From an uncultured Bacteroidota bacterium (GTDB lineage: Bacteria > Bacteroidota > Bacteroidia > 2-12-FULL-35-15), in NCBI GenBank assembly GCA_903926385.1, contig CAIYIS010000014.1, forward strand, positions 1 through 64,000: a DNA stretch of 64,000 nucleotides. The letters are read 5' to 3'. Below are positions 8,800-17,700 of this stretch, in pieces; within the stretch, counting starts at the first letter, position 1, and each line of letters starts with the position of its first letter. Made by a program: the position numbers and the translations under genes. The notes beneath the pieces are model-generated. The model ran no database searches, was not told the origin of the DNA, and saw only the letters and a list, made by a program, of their open reading frames with translations.

Positions 8800-9114
8800 A
8801 TGCAAAAATTGAAAAACATATACGCTATTCTCATTCTGGCGGTTTTTCTGTTTCCTCTTGTAAAGAGTGAAGTGCACAACTATGCGCATATTAATGATTT
8901 TCATTGCGTGTCTTCGGCTTTTCACCTTCATCAGGAAGAACATCATTGCAACCTGTGCGATATTACGTTCGACTATTATCATTCGCCCGACTTTACTAAT
9001 CATAATTTTATTCTTACTGAAATAGGTGAACTTGCTTTTCTGCCTGCAGAGAACAATGTTCGTTTGCAAGAAACCTATTTTCGCTCGCTCCGCGCACCTC
9101 CTGCATTCGCTTAG
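8800..9114 (+). CDS. Small exported His/Cys-rich protein, probable metal binding
   Basis: A 104-residue protein with an N-terminal signal peptide or anchor (IYAILILAVFLFPLV). Residues 26-68 are dense in possible metal ligands: H26, H30, H35, C36, H42, H44, H48, H49, C50, C53, H61 and H68, including HLHQEEHHCNLC. The C-terminus ends RSLRAPPAF. The layout (CxxC plus an R-A-P-P tail) recalls small DUF2946-like exported proteins, but I cannot assign it firmly. It is the first gene of a plus-strand group with an outer-membrane barrel and ZnuA/ZnuB-like genes, so a role in periplasmic zinc (or other divalent metal) capture is the best inference. Length and start are uncertain only in that no ribosome-binding site is visible. 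Confidence 0.75.
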   Translation: MQKLKNIYAILILAVFLFPLVKSEVHNYAHINDFHCVSSAFHLHQEEHHCNLCDITFDYYHSPDFTNHNFILTEIGELAFLPAENNVRLQETYFRSLRAPPAFA

Positions 9115-9199
9115 TTTTATTGCACTTTGAATTAATCAAAGTAATTTCTTGCTCCCATCGGGGGTGAGATAGTTTTATTTTATTACTAAAAACAAGCGA

Positions 9200-10384
9200 A
9201 TGGTTTATAAAAACATTTTATCAATACTTATTATAGCAAGCACAGTGGGGGCCATGGCTCAAACGGACTCTGCCAAATCGGACTCGCTGTTGCTGTTGCA
9301 AATTCAGAGCGAAATGCAACAACAAGCTCCTGCAGTTGCGGCTCCTCAGCAACGAGTAGCTGCATCGGCCAATCCCGATATCAGTGTTATCGGAGATTTC
9401 AGAGGTTTGTATCGCAGCTTCGGAACGCATAATGCCGATGCCGAATTACACGAAGCCGAATTTTCTTTTCAATCTGTTGTCGACCCTTACGCTCGTGCCG
9501 ATTTTTTTTACTCCGTAGGCGAAGACGCTAAAACAGGCAAATTTAGCGGTGGTATAGAAGAAGGATATTTAACTACTTTGTCCTTGCCCTGGCATTTACA
9601 ACTAAAAGCAGGGCGAATAAAACAAGATGTAGGCAGAGTAAATCCGGTGCATGCTCATGCCTTGCCTTTTATTAATATGCCCGATGCCTACGTTGCATTT
9701 TTTGGTGAAGAAGGCTTAAAAGGCGATGGTTTATCGTTAAGCTGGCTGTTGCCAAATCGTTTGTTTTTTCAGGAACTAACGGTAGAGGCCAGCAGTGTAG
9801 ACACCGAAAGCCCAACATTCGAAAGGAGTTCGACCAATAATTATTTATACCTGGCCCATCTTAAAAACTTCTGGGACTTGTCGTCTAACGCTACTCTCGA
9901 ATTAGGATTAACTGCCATGCAAGGCGAAAATCTTCAGCAAAAACTCACCGACATTGGTGCAATTGATGTTACCTACAAATGGAAACCGGTTCGATTCAAT
10001 ACTTACAAGTCGGTTACTTTTCAAAACGAATTATATTATAGTCAATCTTCTTTTGATAGTATCAGTTCGGTTGCTCCTGCCCTATCTCCTGTAACAGTTA
10101 ATGCCATTGGTTTTTATTCGTTACTGAATGTGCAAGTGGCCAAACGTTTTTTTCTGGCCGGCCGTTACGATTATACAAACAAACCTGACGATGCTTCATT
10201 TGTAAGGCAATCGGGCACACTCACGCTGGGCTGGTATGCCACCGAATTTCAGAAAATAGAAATTGAAGGAAAATACTCTGCAATGAACGAAGCCATGGCA
10301 GAAAACAATTTTGAGAAAAGTTTTGTACAAGCCAATCTCAGATGGATATTCGTTATTGGTTCTCACGGTGCGCATCAGTATTAG
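9200..10384 (+). CDS. Outer-membrane beta-barrel (porin-like) protein of the metal-uptake group
   Basis: A 394-residue protein with a signal peptide (1-20, ending GAMAQ). A Gln/Ala-rich linker (about 30-55) leads into alternating amphipathic strands typical of a porin-like barrel (for example FRGLYRSFGTHNADAELHEA, YARADFFYSVGEDAKTG, VAKRFFLAGRYDYTNKP, and the last strand FVQANLRWIFVIG). There is no TonB box, plug or T9SS domain. It lies 85 bases after the His-rich peptide and 137 before the ZnuA-like gene, all on the same strand, so it may be the outer-membrane entry path for the same metal. I do not recognise a named family; a phosphate-selective or general porin is the alternative. Confidence 0.8.
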   Translation: MVYKNILSILIIASTVGAMAQTDSAKSDSLLLLQIQSEMQQQAPAVAAPQQRVAASANPDISVIGDFRGLYRSFGTHNADAELHEAEFSFQSVVDPYARADFFYSVGEDAKTGKFSGGIEEGYLTTLSLPWHLQLKAGRIKQDVGRVNPVHAHALPFINMPDAYVAFFGEEGLKGDGLSLSWLLPNRLFFQELTVEASSVDTESPTFERSSTNNYLYLAHLKNFWDLSSNATLELGLTAMQGENLQQKLTDIGAIDVTYKWKPVRFNTYKSVTFQNELYYSQSSFDSISSVAPALSPVTVNAIGFYSLLNVQVAKRFFLAGRYDYTNKPDDASFVRQSGTLTLGWYATEFQKIEIEGKYSAMNEAMAENNFEKSFVQANLRWIFVIGSHGAHQY

Positions 10385-10471
10385 TGCATTGTTCAGTAGC
10401 TATTGATACATAAATAAATAAAATAAATAAGTAATAAGAATAAATAATCATCGTCACGTTCCGTCATCTTT

Positions 10472-10488
10472 CCCTCTATTCAAGAGGG
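10472..10488. repeat. Short inverted repeat before the ZnuA-like gene
   Basis: CCCTCT (10472-10477) and AGAGGG (10483-10488) pair around ATTCA, in the 137-base gap between the barrel and ZnuA-like genes. It could be an attenuator, an operator or a fragment of a dispersed element; no T-run follows. Confidence 0.4.
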
Positions 10489-10521
10489 TTTGCCGAGTGT
10501 GATGTATAACAAATAAAACAA

Positions 10522-11424
10522 ATGAAAAAAATTATCAGTACAGTATCCATCATCATTGCCTCAATAAGTATAACGTTTGCAGGCACTATACATGTGGTAA
10601 CAACCACACAGGACACAAAAAGTATAGCAGAGATTATTGGAGGAAATAAAGTGGAAGTGTTTGCAATAGCCACAGGTTATCAAAACCCTCACTTTGTAGA
10701 CCCCAAACCAAGTTATATTATTAAATTATCCAATGCCGATTTGTATGTAACGTTGGGCTTGGATTTGGAAGCAGGCTGGTCTCCTTCGTTATTGAGCAGT
10801 TCGCGAAACACCAAGATTCAGAAAGGAAGTGACGGGTATGTGGATGCATCAGTAGGTGTTACTTTGCAGCAGGTGCCTTCGTCCATCAATCGTTCGGAAG
10901 GCGACATACATGCCTTTGGAAATCCGCATTATTGGCTCGATCCGCTAAATGGTAAAGCTATAGCTCGCAACATTTGTAACGGACTTGAAAAAATTTCGCC
11001 TGCCAATAAAGAGTACTATGAGGCCAATCTAAAAACATTTAACGAACAAATCGATTTGAAAATGAAAGCATGGAGCACAGCCATGGCTCCTTTCAAAGGT
11101 GCTAAAGTAATAGCGTATCACAACGAATGGTGTTACTTCGAAAATCGCTTTGGATTAAAGATTGTTGATTTTATGGAACCAAAACCGGGCATCCCTCCTA
11201 CCCCATCTCAGTTAGTTAAAATCATTAAAGAAGTAAAAGAAAATAATATAAAGGTTATCATCACATCGCCTTATTTTACGGCCTCTTCATCCGATGTAGT
11301 GTCCAAACAAACTGGAGCAAAAACCTTGACACTCGCCACATCTGTAGGTGCTTTTGATGCCATCAAAACGTATTACGATTTGTTCGATTACAATATCAAT
11401 CTTTTGAAATCAAATTTAAAATAG
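10522..11424 (+). CDS. znuA: Metal ABC transporter substrate-binding protein (ZnuA-like, cluster A-I)
   Basis: A 300-residue periplasmic binding protein with a signal peptide (1-20). The family metal ligands are visible: H57 in NPHFVDPKPS, H136 in GNPHYWLDP and H200 in AYHNEWCYF. EPKPGIPPTPSQL (219-231) and the C-terminal GAKTLTLATSVGA are also typical. No long His-rich loop as in E. coli ZnuA is present; perhaps the His-rich peptide at 8800 supplies that role. Such proteins bind Zn or Mn and hand it to a permease. The permease gene follows after 40 bases. Metal choice (Zn rather than Mn) is inferred from the His set. Confidence 0.9.
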   Translation: MKKIISTVSIIIASISITFAGTIHVVTTTQDTKSIAEIIGGNKVEVFAIATGYQNPHFVDPKPSYIIKLSNADLYVTLGLDLEAGWSPSLLSSSRNTKIQKGSDGYVDASVGVTLQQVPSSINRSEGDIHAFGNPHYWLDPLNGKAIARNICNGLEKISPANKEYYEANLKTFNEQIDLKMKAWSTAMAPFKGAKVIAYHNEWCYFENRFGLKIVDFMEPKPGIPPTPSQLVKIIKEVKENNIKVIITSPYFTASSSDVVSKQTGAKTLTLATSVGAFDAIKTYYDLFDYNINLLKSNLK

Positions 11425-11464
11425 CCATCAATTTATCTCTATAATCACTTAACATTTCCATTTT

Positions 11465-12310
11465 ATGACCAGTATGTTTCAATTAGATTTTATGGTGCAA
11501 GCATTTGTTGTCAGCATCATTTTTGGTGTTGTGTTATCTTATCTCGGTGTACATGTGGTGGGCAGAGGCATTGTGTTTGTTGATTTAGCCCTTGGGCAAA
11601 TTTCATCGCTTGGCGTTGCCTTTTCTGATTATCTGGGTTATGGAAAAACCATTATTCCCATTGTATTTACACTTGTGGGTGCCTTGCTCATGTCCCTCAT
11701 TAACATTCGCGACAAAAGATTAAAATTGGAAGCCATCATCGGAATATTTTATGCCGTTGCATCGGCAGTAACGGTGATGCTGATATCAAAAACACCGCAT
11801 GGCGATTCTGACATACAGGAAGTGCTATTCGGAAATATACTATCTATCAACTGGGAACAAATCGAACAGATAGCAGTTGTTTTCGGAGCCATCGGTTTGC
11901 TTCATCTTATCTTCCATAAAAAGTTTTTTATGCTTACTGAAACTTTTGAAAACAAAGAAGAGAACACCGACCCAAATTATTTCAGAAACAACAAATGGTT
12001 TAGTTTCTGGAATTTTGTGTTCTATCTTTCTATTGGTTTAGCAATCGTATTTGCTGTTCGTATGAGTGGTGTTATACCGGTATTCTCTTTCCTTATTATT
12101 CCAGCTGTAGGAGCTATCATGTTGGCGAATAAAAACCGAGGTGTGGTAATAATAGCTGTAATAATGAGTATTCTGGGCGTTTTCTTCGGACTCAATGTTT
12201 CCTACAACTTCGACTTCCCTGCAGGGTCTTCACTTGTAGCCGTGCTTGGCGGTTTATTTTTAATGGTTTCTATTTTTTATTTTATAAAAATACGTTGGTT
12301 AAAAAAATAA
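11465..12310 (+). CDS. znuB: Metal ABC transporter permease (ZnuB/MntB type)
   Basis: A 281-residue inner-membrane protein with about eight hydrophobic helices, of the ABC-3 permease family. Diagnostic segments are GVVLSYLGVHVVGRGIVFVD near residue 20-40, DIQEVLFGNILSI near 115-130, and VIPVFSFLIIPAVGAIMLA near 200-215. It forms the channel for the metal delivered by the neighbouring binding protein. The usual third partner, the ZnuC ATPase, is not encoded in this group: the next gene is the oppositely oriented pbpC 39 bases on. The ATPase must be elsewhere or shared. Confidence 0.9.
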   Translation: MTSMFQLDFMVQAFVVSIIFGVVLSYLGVHVVGRGIVFVDLALGQISSLGVAFSDYLGYGKTIIPIVFTLVGALLMSLINIRDKRLKLEAIIGIFYAVASAVTVMLISKTPHGDSDIQEVLFGNILSINWEQIEQIAVVFGAIGLLHLIFHKKFFMLTETFENKEENTDPNYFRNNKWFSFWNFVFYLSIGLAIVFAVRMSGVIPVFSFLIIPAVGAIMLANKNRGVVIIAVIMSILGVFFGLNVSYNFDFPAGSSLVAVLGGLFLMVSIFYFIKIRWLKK

Positions 12311-12348
12311 TTTAATTGAAACATTTACAAGAGTAAACCGTAATGGGA

Positions 12349-14739
12349 TTATTTCTTCTTATTAATAATTTCGAAAACCTGAGTAATCGATTCTCCATCC
12401 TGATCTACTAAGGTAAGGGTATGCGAACCTTCATCGGGAGCGAGTTCCATTTGGTGAATATTTTGAGTGCTGCCTACATAAGTGCCATCGAGGTGCCAGA
12501 AAATAATGGTGTTTGCTTTGCGATGAGCCACCTGAAATACGGTTTTCCCCAGTTTCCCATCCAGTTCTACAGGGACATAAATTTTACTGAACTGTTTTGG
12601 ATAAATAATCTCCATAGCCGAAAGTGTAGTGGTTTCGCAGCCTGCACGCAGAGGAGGTAATTCCTGATAAGATGCATTCTTGGATTTGTAATACCATTCC
12701 ATAACGGGAGGAAGCACAAACCAACTGACATGCTTCATGGAGTTGATGTCTTCGCAATTGCTGTTTACACGGTATTTACCGCTTTGGTCAAGATGGATAA
12801 GGCGATGGTATTTGCAGGGCGGAGAATGAATTCCGGCCTTCTGCACCCATTGTGTGTCGATGGGTTCGCAAATTTCGGTAGCACGCGAGCCACTCTGATG
12901 ACAAACAGGAATTTTTTCCATTTCGTCAAAAGGCTGAGCAAACCATTTGCCGGGTTTTAGCAGACTAAAGATATCGAAAAGAACAGGCGCGGCAGTTTGA
13001 ATGCCTACCAGTCCGGGACGACCTTCGCCATCGGAATTGCCAACCCAAACACCCACCACATATTTAGGAGTAACGCCAACAGCCCATCCATCGCGATAGC
13101 CAAAACTGGTTCCCGTTTTCCAGCCCACTTTGGTGGCCGATGTGTATTGTCGCCAACCGGCATCTTCGTCCGGGCGCGACACTTCTACCATGGCTTCGAA
13201 GGTTAGAAATATGGAAGCTGCATCGAAACAAGTGGATTGAGGAAGAAGGTCGTTGTTTTGTTTTTGTTTCTCTTTATTTTTTGCAAAATAAAAAGGAGGA
13301 TGAATATCGTCCGGATTGTATTTTCCATTGTAAGTGGTATAATGATTTAAAGTACGCGCCATGCTGGCATACATTCCCGAAATATCCCACAACTTGCCCT
13401 CTGCCCCACCCAGAATGATGGAAAGGCCGTAATGTTCGGCTGAATTGTTAAGCGTGGTCATCCCTATTTTTTTGAGATTGAAATTAAATTTTTCGGTACC
13501 GAAACTTTGAAGCATACGCACAGCAGGAATATTAAGACTGCGAGCTAATGCGCGTTTGGCAGGTACTGCACCATCGTAAGTAAGGTTATAATTTTGGGGA
13601 GCGTATCCGGCAATTTGTGTTGGAATATCGGGAATAAGTGTGGTAGCAAGCAATTCGCCCGATGAAAGCATAGAAGCAAACAGAAAAGGTTTGAGAATGC
13701 TGCCGGTGCTTCGGGGAGCATTCACCACATCTACATCCGACTGATATTCGGGTTTGCCTGTGTTATCGGTATTTCCCACATAAGCCAACACATTGCCCGA
13801 ATTAACATCGAGCACTATGGCGCAAGCATTGTGAATTTGATTTGCCTTTAAAAGCTTGTGATGATTTTCGATAATTTCGTTTACTCTTTCCTGCAAATGC
13901 CCATCAATGGTGGATAATACGCGTTGCCCGCTGAAACCCTCTTTAACCGCTCGCTGAAGGAGATGAGGCGCTATCTGAGGTAATGCATAAGGTTTTCCGG
14001 GCAAGGGTTCCTGCTGACTAAGTTCGCAGGTTTCTTTGTTAATAATTTTTGCTTGCAAAAGTTGACGGAGCAATCGGTTTCGTTTGTTGCGAAGACGTTC
14101 CTGATTTTTGCCGGGATAAATTAAAGCAGGAGCATTAGGCAGAATAGCCAGAGTAGCGGCTTCGGCCCACGACATTTTCTGAGCTTCGCGTCCGAAGTAG
14201 CGCCAGGCAGCGGCATCAATGCCTACTATATTGCTCCCGAAAGGAGCATTGGATGCATACATTAAAAGTATTTCGGTTTTAGAATACTTTAGTTCGAGGC
14301 GTGTAGCCAGAATAATTTCTATTACTTTTTCAAAAAAAGTTCGGCTCTTACCTTTTCTGGACAAACGAATAACCTGCATGGATAAGGTGCTGCCTCCACT
14401 TACCACTCTCCCTGCTTTGATGTTTTGAACAATGGCACGGGCAAATGCAGCAGGATTAAACCCTCCGTGTATAAAAAAAGAACGGTCTTCGAACTGAATG
14501 ATGGAAGCAACAAACTTAGCCGGAATATGACGAGTAGCCGGAAACCGCCACTGACCATCATCGGCTATACGGGCAGCAAGCAGTTTGCCCTCTCTATCTT
14601 CGAGCACAGTGCTGGTTTGACTGGTAAATAAATGAGCAGGCAAACAGAAAACATACCAGATGAAGAGTACAAACACAAGAGAGAGTGCAATACCTCTTTT
14701 TGTCTTTACGAATTGAAAATAATTAGTAAAAGAAATCAA
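12349..14739 (-). CDS. pbpC: Penicillin-binding protein 1C (bifunctional transglycosylase/transpeptidase)
   Basis: A 796-residue class A PBP. One N-terminal membrane anchor (about 16-34) is followed by a GT51 glycosyltransferase domain with catalytic E84 in FEDRSFF and a GGSTLSMQ motif. The transpeptidase domain has STGSILKPF (SxxK), SLN and the WKTGTSFGYRD KTG box. The C-terminal region (about 700-796) matches the BiPBP_C domain found in PBP1C, with a two-cysteine linker region before it. It polymerises and cross-links peptidoglycan on the periplasmic face. It follows the alpha-2-macroglobulin gene on the same strand after 59 bases; pbpC next to that gene is a known conserved pairing. Confidence 0.95.
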   Translation of the reverse strand: MISFTNYFQFVKTKRGIALSLVFVLFIWYVFCLPAHLFTSQTSTVLEDREGKLLAARIADDGQWRFPATRHIPAKFVASIIQFEDRSFFIHGGFNPAAFARAIVQNIKAGRVVSGGSTLSMQVIRLSRKGKSRTFFEKVIEIILATRLELKYSKTEILLMYASNAPFGSNIVGIDAAAWRYFGREAQKMSWAEAATLAILPNAPALIYPGKNQERLRNKRNRLLRQLLQAKIINKETCELSQQEPLPGKPYALPQIAPHLLQRAVKEGFSGQRVLSTIDGHLQERVNEIIENHHKLLKANQIHNACAIVLDVNSGNVLAYVGNTDNTGKPEYQSDVDVVNAPRSTGSILKPFLFASMLSSGELLATTLIPDIPTQIAGYAPQNYNLTYDGAVPAKRALARSLNIPAVRMLQSFGTEKFNFNLKKIGMTTLNNSAEHYGLSIILGGAEGKLWDISGMYASMARTLNHYTTYNGKYNPDDIHPPFYFAKNKEKQKQNNDLLPQSTCFDAASIFLTFEAMVEVSRPDEDAGWRQYTSATKVGWKTGTSFGYRDGWAVGVTPKYVVGVWVGNSDGEGRPGLVGIQTAAPVLFDIFSLLKPGKWFAQPFDEMEKIPVCHQSGSRATEICEPIDTQWVQKAGIHSPPCKYHRLIHLDQSGKYRVNSNCEDINSMKHVSWFVLPPVMEWYYKSKNASYQELPPLRAGCETTTLSAMEIIYPKQFSKIYVPVELDGKLGKTVFQVAHRKANTIIFWHLDGTYVGSTQNIHQMELAPDEGSHTLTLVDQDGESITQVFEIINKKK

Positions 14740-14759
14740 GAATTGTTAGAGTTTTTTAA

Positions 14760-14790
14760 AACCTGACAGGTTATTAATACCTGTCAGGTT
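14760..14790 (-). terminator. Perfect hairpin between the macroglobulin and pbpC genes
   Basis: Twelve-base arms, 14760-14771 and 14779-14790, pair perfectly; each arm is itself nearly palindromic (ACCTGACAGGT). On the minus strand it is followed by TTTT then A-rich sequence, so it may be a weak terminator or attenuator reducing pbpC expression relative to the macroglobulin gene. Confidence 0.6.
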
Positions 14791-14798
14791 AAATAAAA

Positions 14799-17700
14799 TT
14801 ATTGTCCGGCTTTTACTACTTCCACCCATTTGCCCGGTTTACGCGAATTGATTGTGTTATCATACATGGCTTCGCAATAAATCGTTGGCAAATAATAGCG
14901 ACCTACATAGGCTGCATTCAGAACAATTCGAAACACACTGGTTTTATTTGGTGCAATATTAAAATAAGTGTAAACCCTGTCATCACGAATATCCTGATAG
15001 GTAGGATAGTCCGATTTGATAGTGCTTTCAGCATCATCCATTCGGGTATTATGAATTTCCCATCCACTCGGGAATATCTGAGTTAAGGCCATCTGCAGAT
15101 ATTCTCCACGCGTTCCCGGATTCGTAATTTTTACTTCTGCAATAAAATCAGTTCCCTGTTCCAGTTTGGTCACATCTACCGGAGCACCTTCCATAGTGGT
15201 GTAATTTATGCCAACTTTTAAATCGTTGTCCACATTAGTTTGGTCGCCTGTTTCCGGAATTCCTTCCATGATTATTCGGGCAAATAAAATCCCGCTGCCA
15301 TTGTTGGTCACACTGACATTACCAACTGATGCACCTTTTAACTGCATGTCGATTTGTTTTACCGGCAATTTTGTGTTTAAGGCAATCGGAGCATTGCTGT
15401 TTATCTTTACATTATATCTCATTTCACCGCTTGCTCCGCTTGCTCCCGCAAACTTGGATACAGCAATTAAACAGTAGGCTGTAGTCTGAGTACTCATCCA
15501 ATTGTTCGAGCTCAATGCTTTCGAAATTTGTTTAACCACAGGAGCTGCTTTTGCTTTCATATCAAGCAATGTCAATGTTTCCAGAATCATTGCTTCATCA
15601 CGGTCGTCAGAACCGTAACTCCATCCCATTTCGCAATAACGCGGAACTATGGTGGATAAATTAGCAATTAAATTTTTCGCAACTTCGAGTTGTCCCGCTT
15701 TAGCATATGCTGCTGCCAGTCTCCATTTGGCTGTTATCGACAAACGAGGGTATTCTTTCAGTCTATTCATAGCCCCGAGTTCTGGTGCTTTTGCAAGAGC
15801 CAGGGTGTACAAACGATACGCTTGCAAAAGGTCGTCATTATAATAGTAATACTTGTCGTACTTAGGAGCCCACGAATTAGCAGTATTTCGCTGATAACGC
15901 TTCCAGTTTTCAAGAATTCCTGCCGGCAATGTATATCCTTTGGCTTCGGCTTCGAGCAAAAAGTGTCCCGAATAACTGGTGCCCCAGTCATCTGCATCAT
16001 GCTGACCAGCCCAGTAACTCATGCCTCCGCTGGTGGTCTGGAATAATTTAATTCTGTCTATTCCGGCTTTTATATTCCTTGTAATGGCTACTTTAAAATC
16101 ACTATTGAGTTCCATAATATCGCTTAAATACAACTGAGGGAACACTGCAGATGTAGTTTGTTCAATACATCCGTGAGGGTAATCTATCAGATATTTCAAT
16201 CGTTCTCCCAGATTAATCGGCGGTATTGACGAAAGTTCAATAGTTCCTTTGTTGGTACCTGTAATGCCCGGAGGGGTGTAAGGTGTGTTCCATGTTTTAC
16301 CGGCTTCTACCACACTTTCCAGCACATTCACCACTTTTGGATTCGGATTGCGTACATCTATTTCAATATCGTACACCGCTTTTTCTCCACCGCTTGTTGC
16401 CACTATTTTCACCGTGCCAACTCCCAGCATAGAATTTACTTTTAGTTTAAAATTAACTACCTCATCTCCGATTTCAGCAAACGAAACCGATTTGGATGTG
16501 CCGTCTAGTGCACTGAACATGCCATTAGTTTTAATTTCAACCTTTACATTCTTTATTTGTTTTTCCATAGCAAAAACATTCACAGCCAAATCTACCGTTT
16601 CGCCTGGACCTACCACTCTGGGCAGTGTACCGAGAATCATCAATGGTTTACGAACAGGTGTTGTTTTATCAGCCGAACCGTATGCCCCGTTATGGCCTGC
16701 CACCACCATAGTTCTCACCGAACCTACATATTGAGGCATCATAAATTCATGTTTCGCAGTTTCTCCTTTTTTAAGATTAAAAGGGCCTAAGAATTTTACC
16801 ATTGGTTTAAATCGGTTGGCTTTATTTCCGGCTTTATTATTAATGTCTCCGTCACCTCCAATAGCTAATAATCGAGCTAGTTTATCTCCAAATGCCCCAA
16901 TCACAAGGTCAAACATATCCCAGGTTTTTACACCCAAAGCTTCGCGAGCATAAAATGAAGACCACGGATCAGGTGTTTTAAATCGTGTAAGGTCTAGTAA
17001 TCCTTCGTCAACTATGGCGATGGTATAGGTCATTTCTTTACCATTTTTCTCAGTTACTGTCAAACTTGATTTAGTTTCCGGACTCCATTTTTCAGGTGTG
17101 GTAATTACCGGAAACAAATGGGTGCCGGGGTCTTCCACCGAGATAGGAATAACACCATACAATCGAATTGGCAGGTCGTTTACGGTTTGAGCATGCGGCT
17201 GCACAAGGGTAACATTTACATACACATTCGGAGTCATATCGGGAGTAACCTTAAAACTATAATTGGTTTGTCCTTTTGTAGTTTCCGCCCAAAAAGATCT
17301 GATTACCTTAGAACCACTCTCTATACTTATTAATGCACGTCCTTCTGCACTCGAAGGAATGGTAAGCTTAACATCTTCGCCTACATTAAAATTTTTCTTA
17401 TCACTGGTAAATGATAATAAAGTAGCTCCTTCATTTCCTTTTGGAGATGAACCAGCCCAAGCCGGCCAGTCAATATAAACTGTTTGTCCGGTGGAGTGCC
17501 CGCTCTCAGGGTCAGTAACACGAATATAAAAACGACCCCAGTCTGGACGATTCACACGCAATATAAATTGACCTTTACCATTGGTGGTGCTGGTTTCCAT
17601 TTCCTGATAAATCTGACGAGATGTATTGCCTACATAATTGGCAAGGTCTCCATCGTAGCTATCCCACCACCAACGCCAGGATACCTTATATATCTGTACT

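Noticed and set aside
8338-9069. Minus-strand ORFs of 83 and 104 codons
   Set aside because: One is a translation of the palindromic repeat (PLSFGEG); the other is antisense to the His-rich peptide gene.
14425-14631. Plus-strand ORFs opposite pbpC
   Set aside because: Antisense shadows of a well-supported gene.
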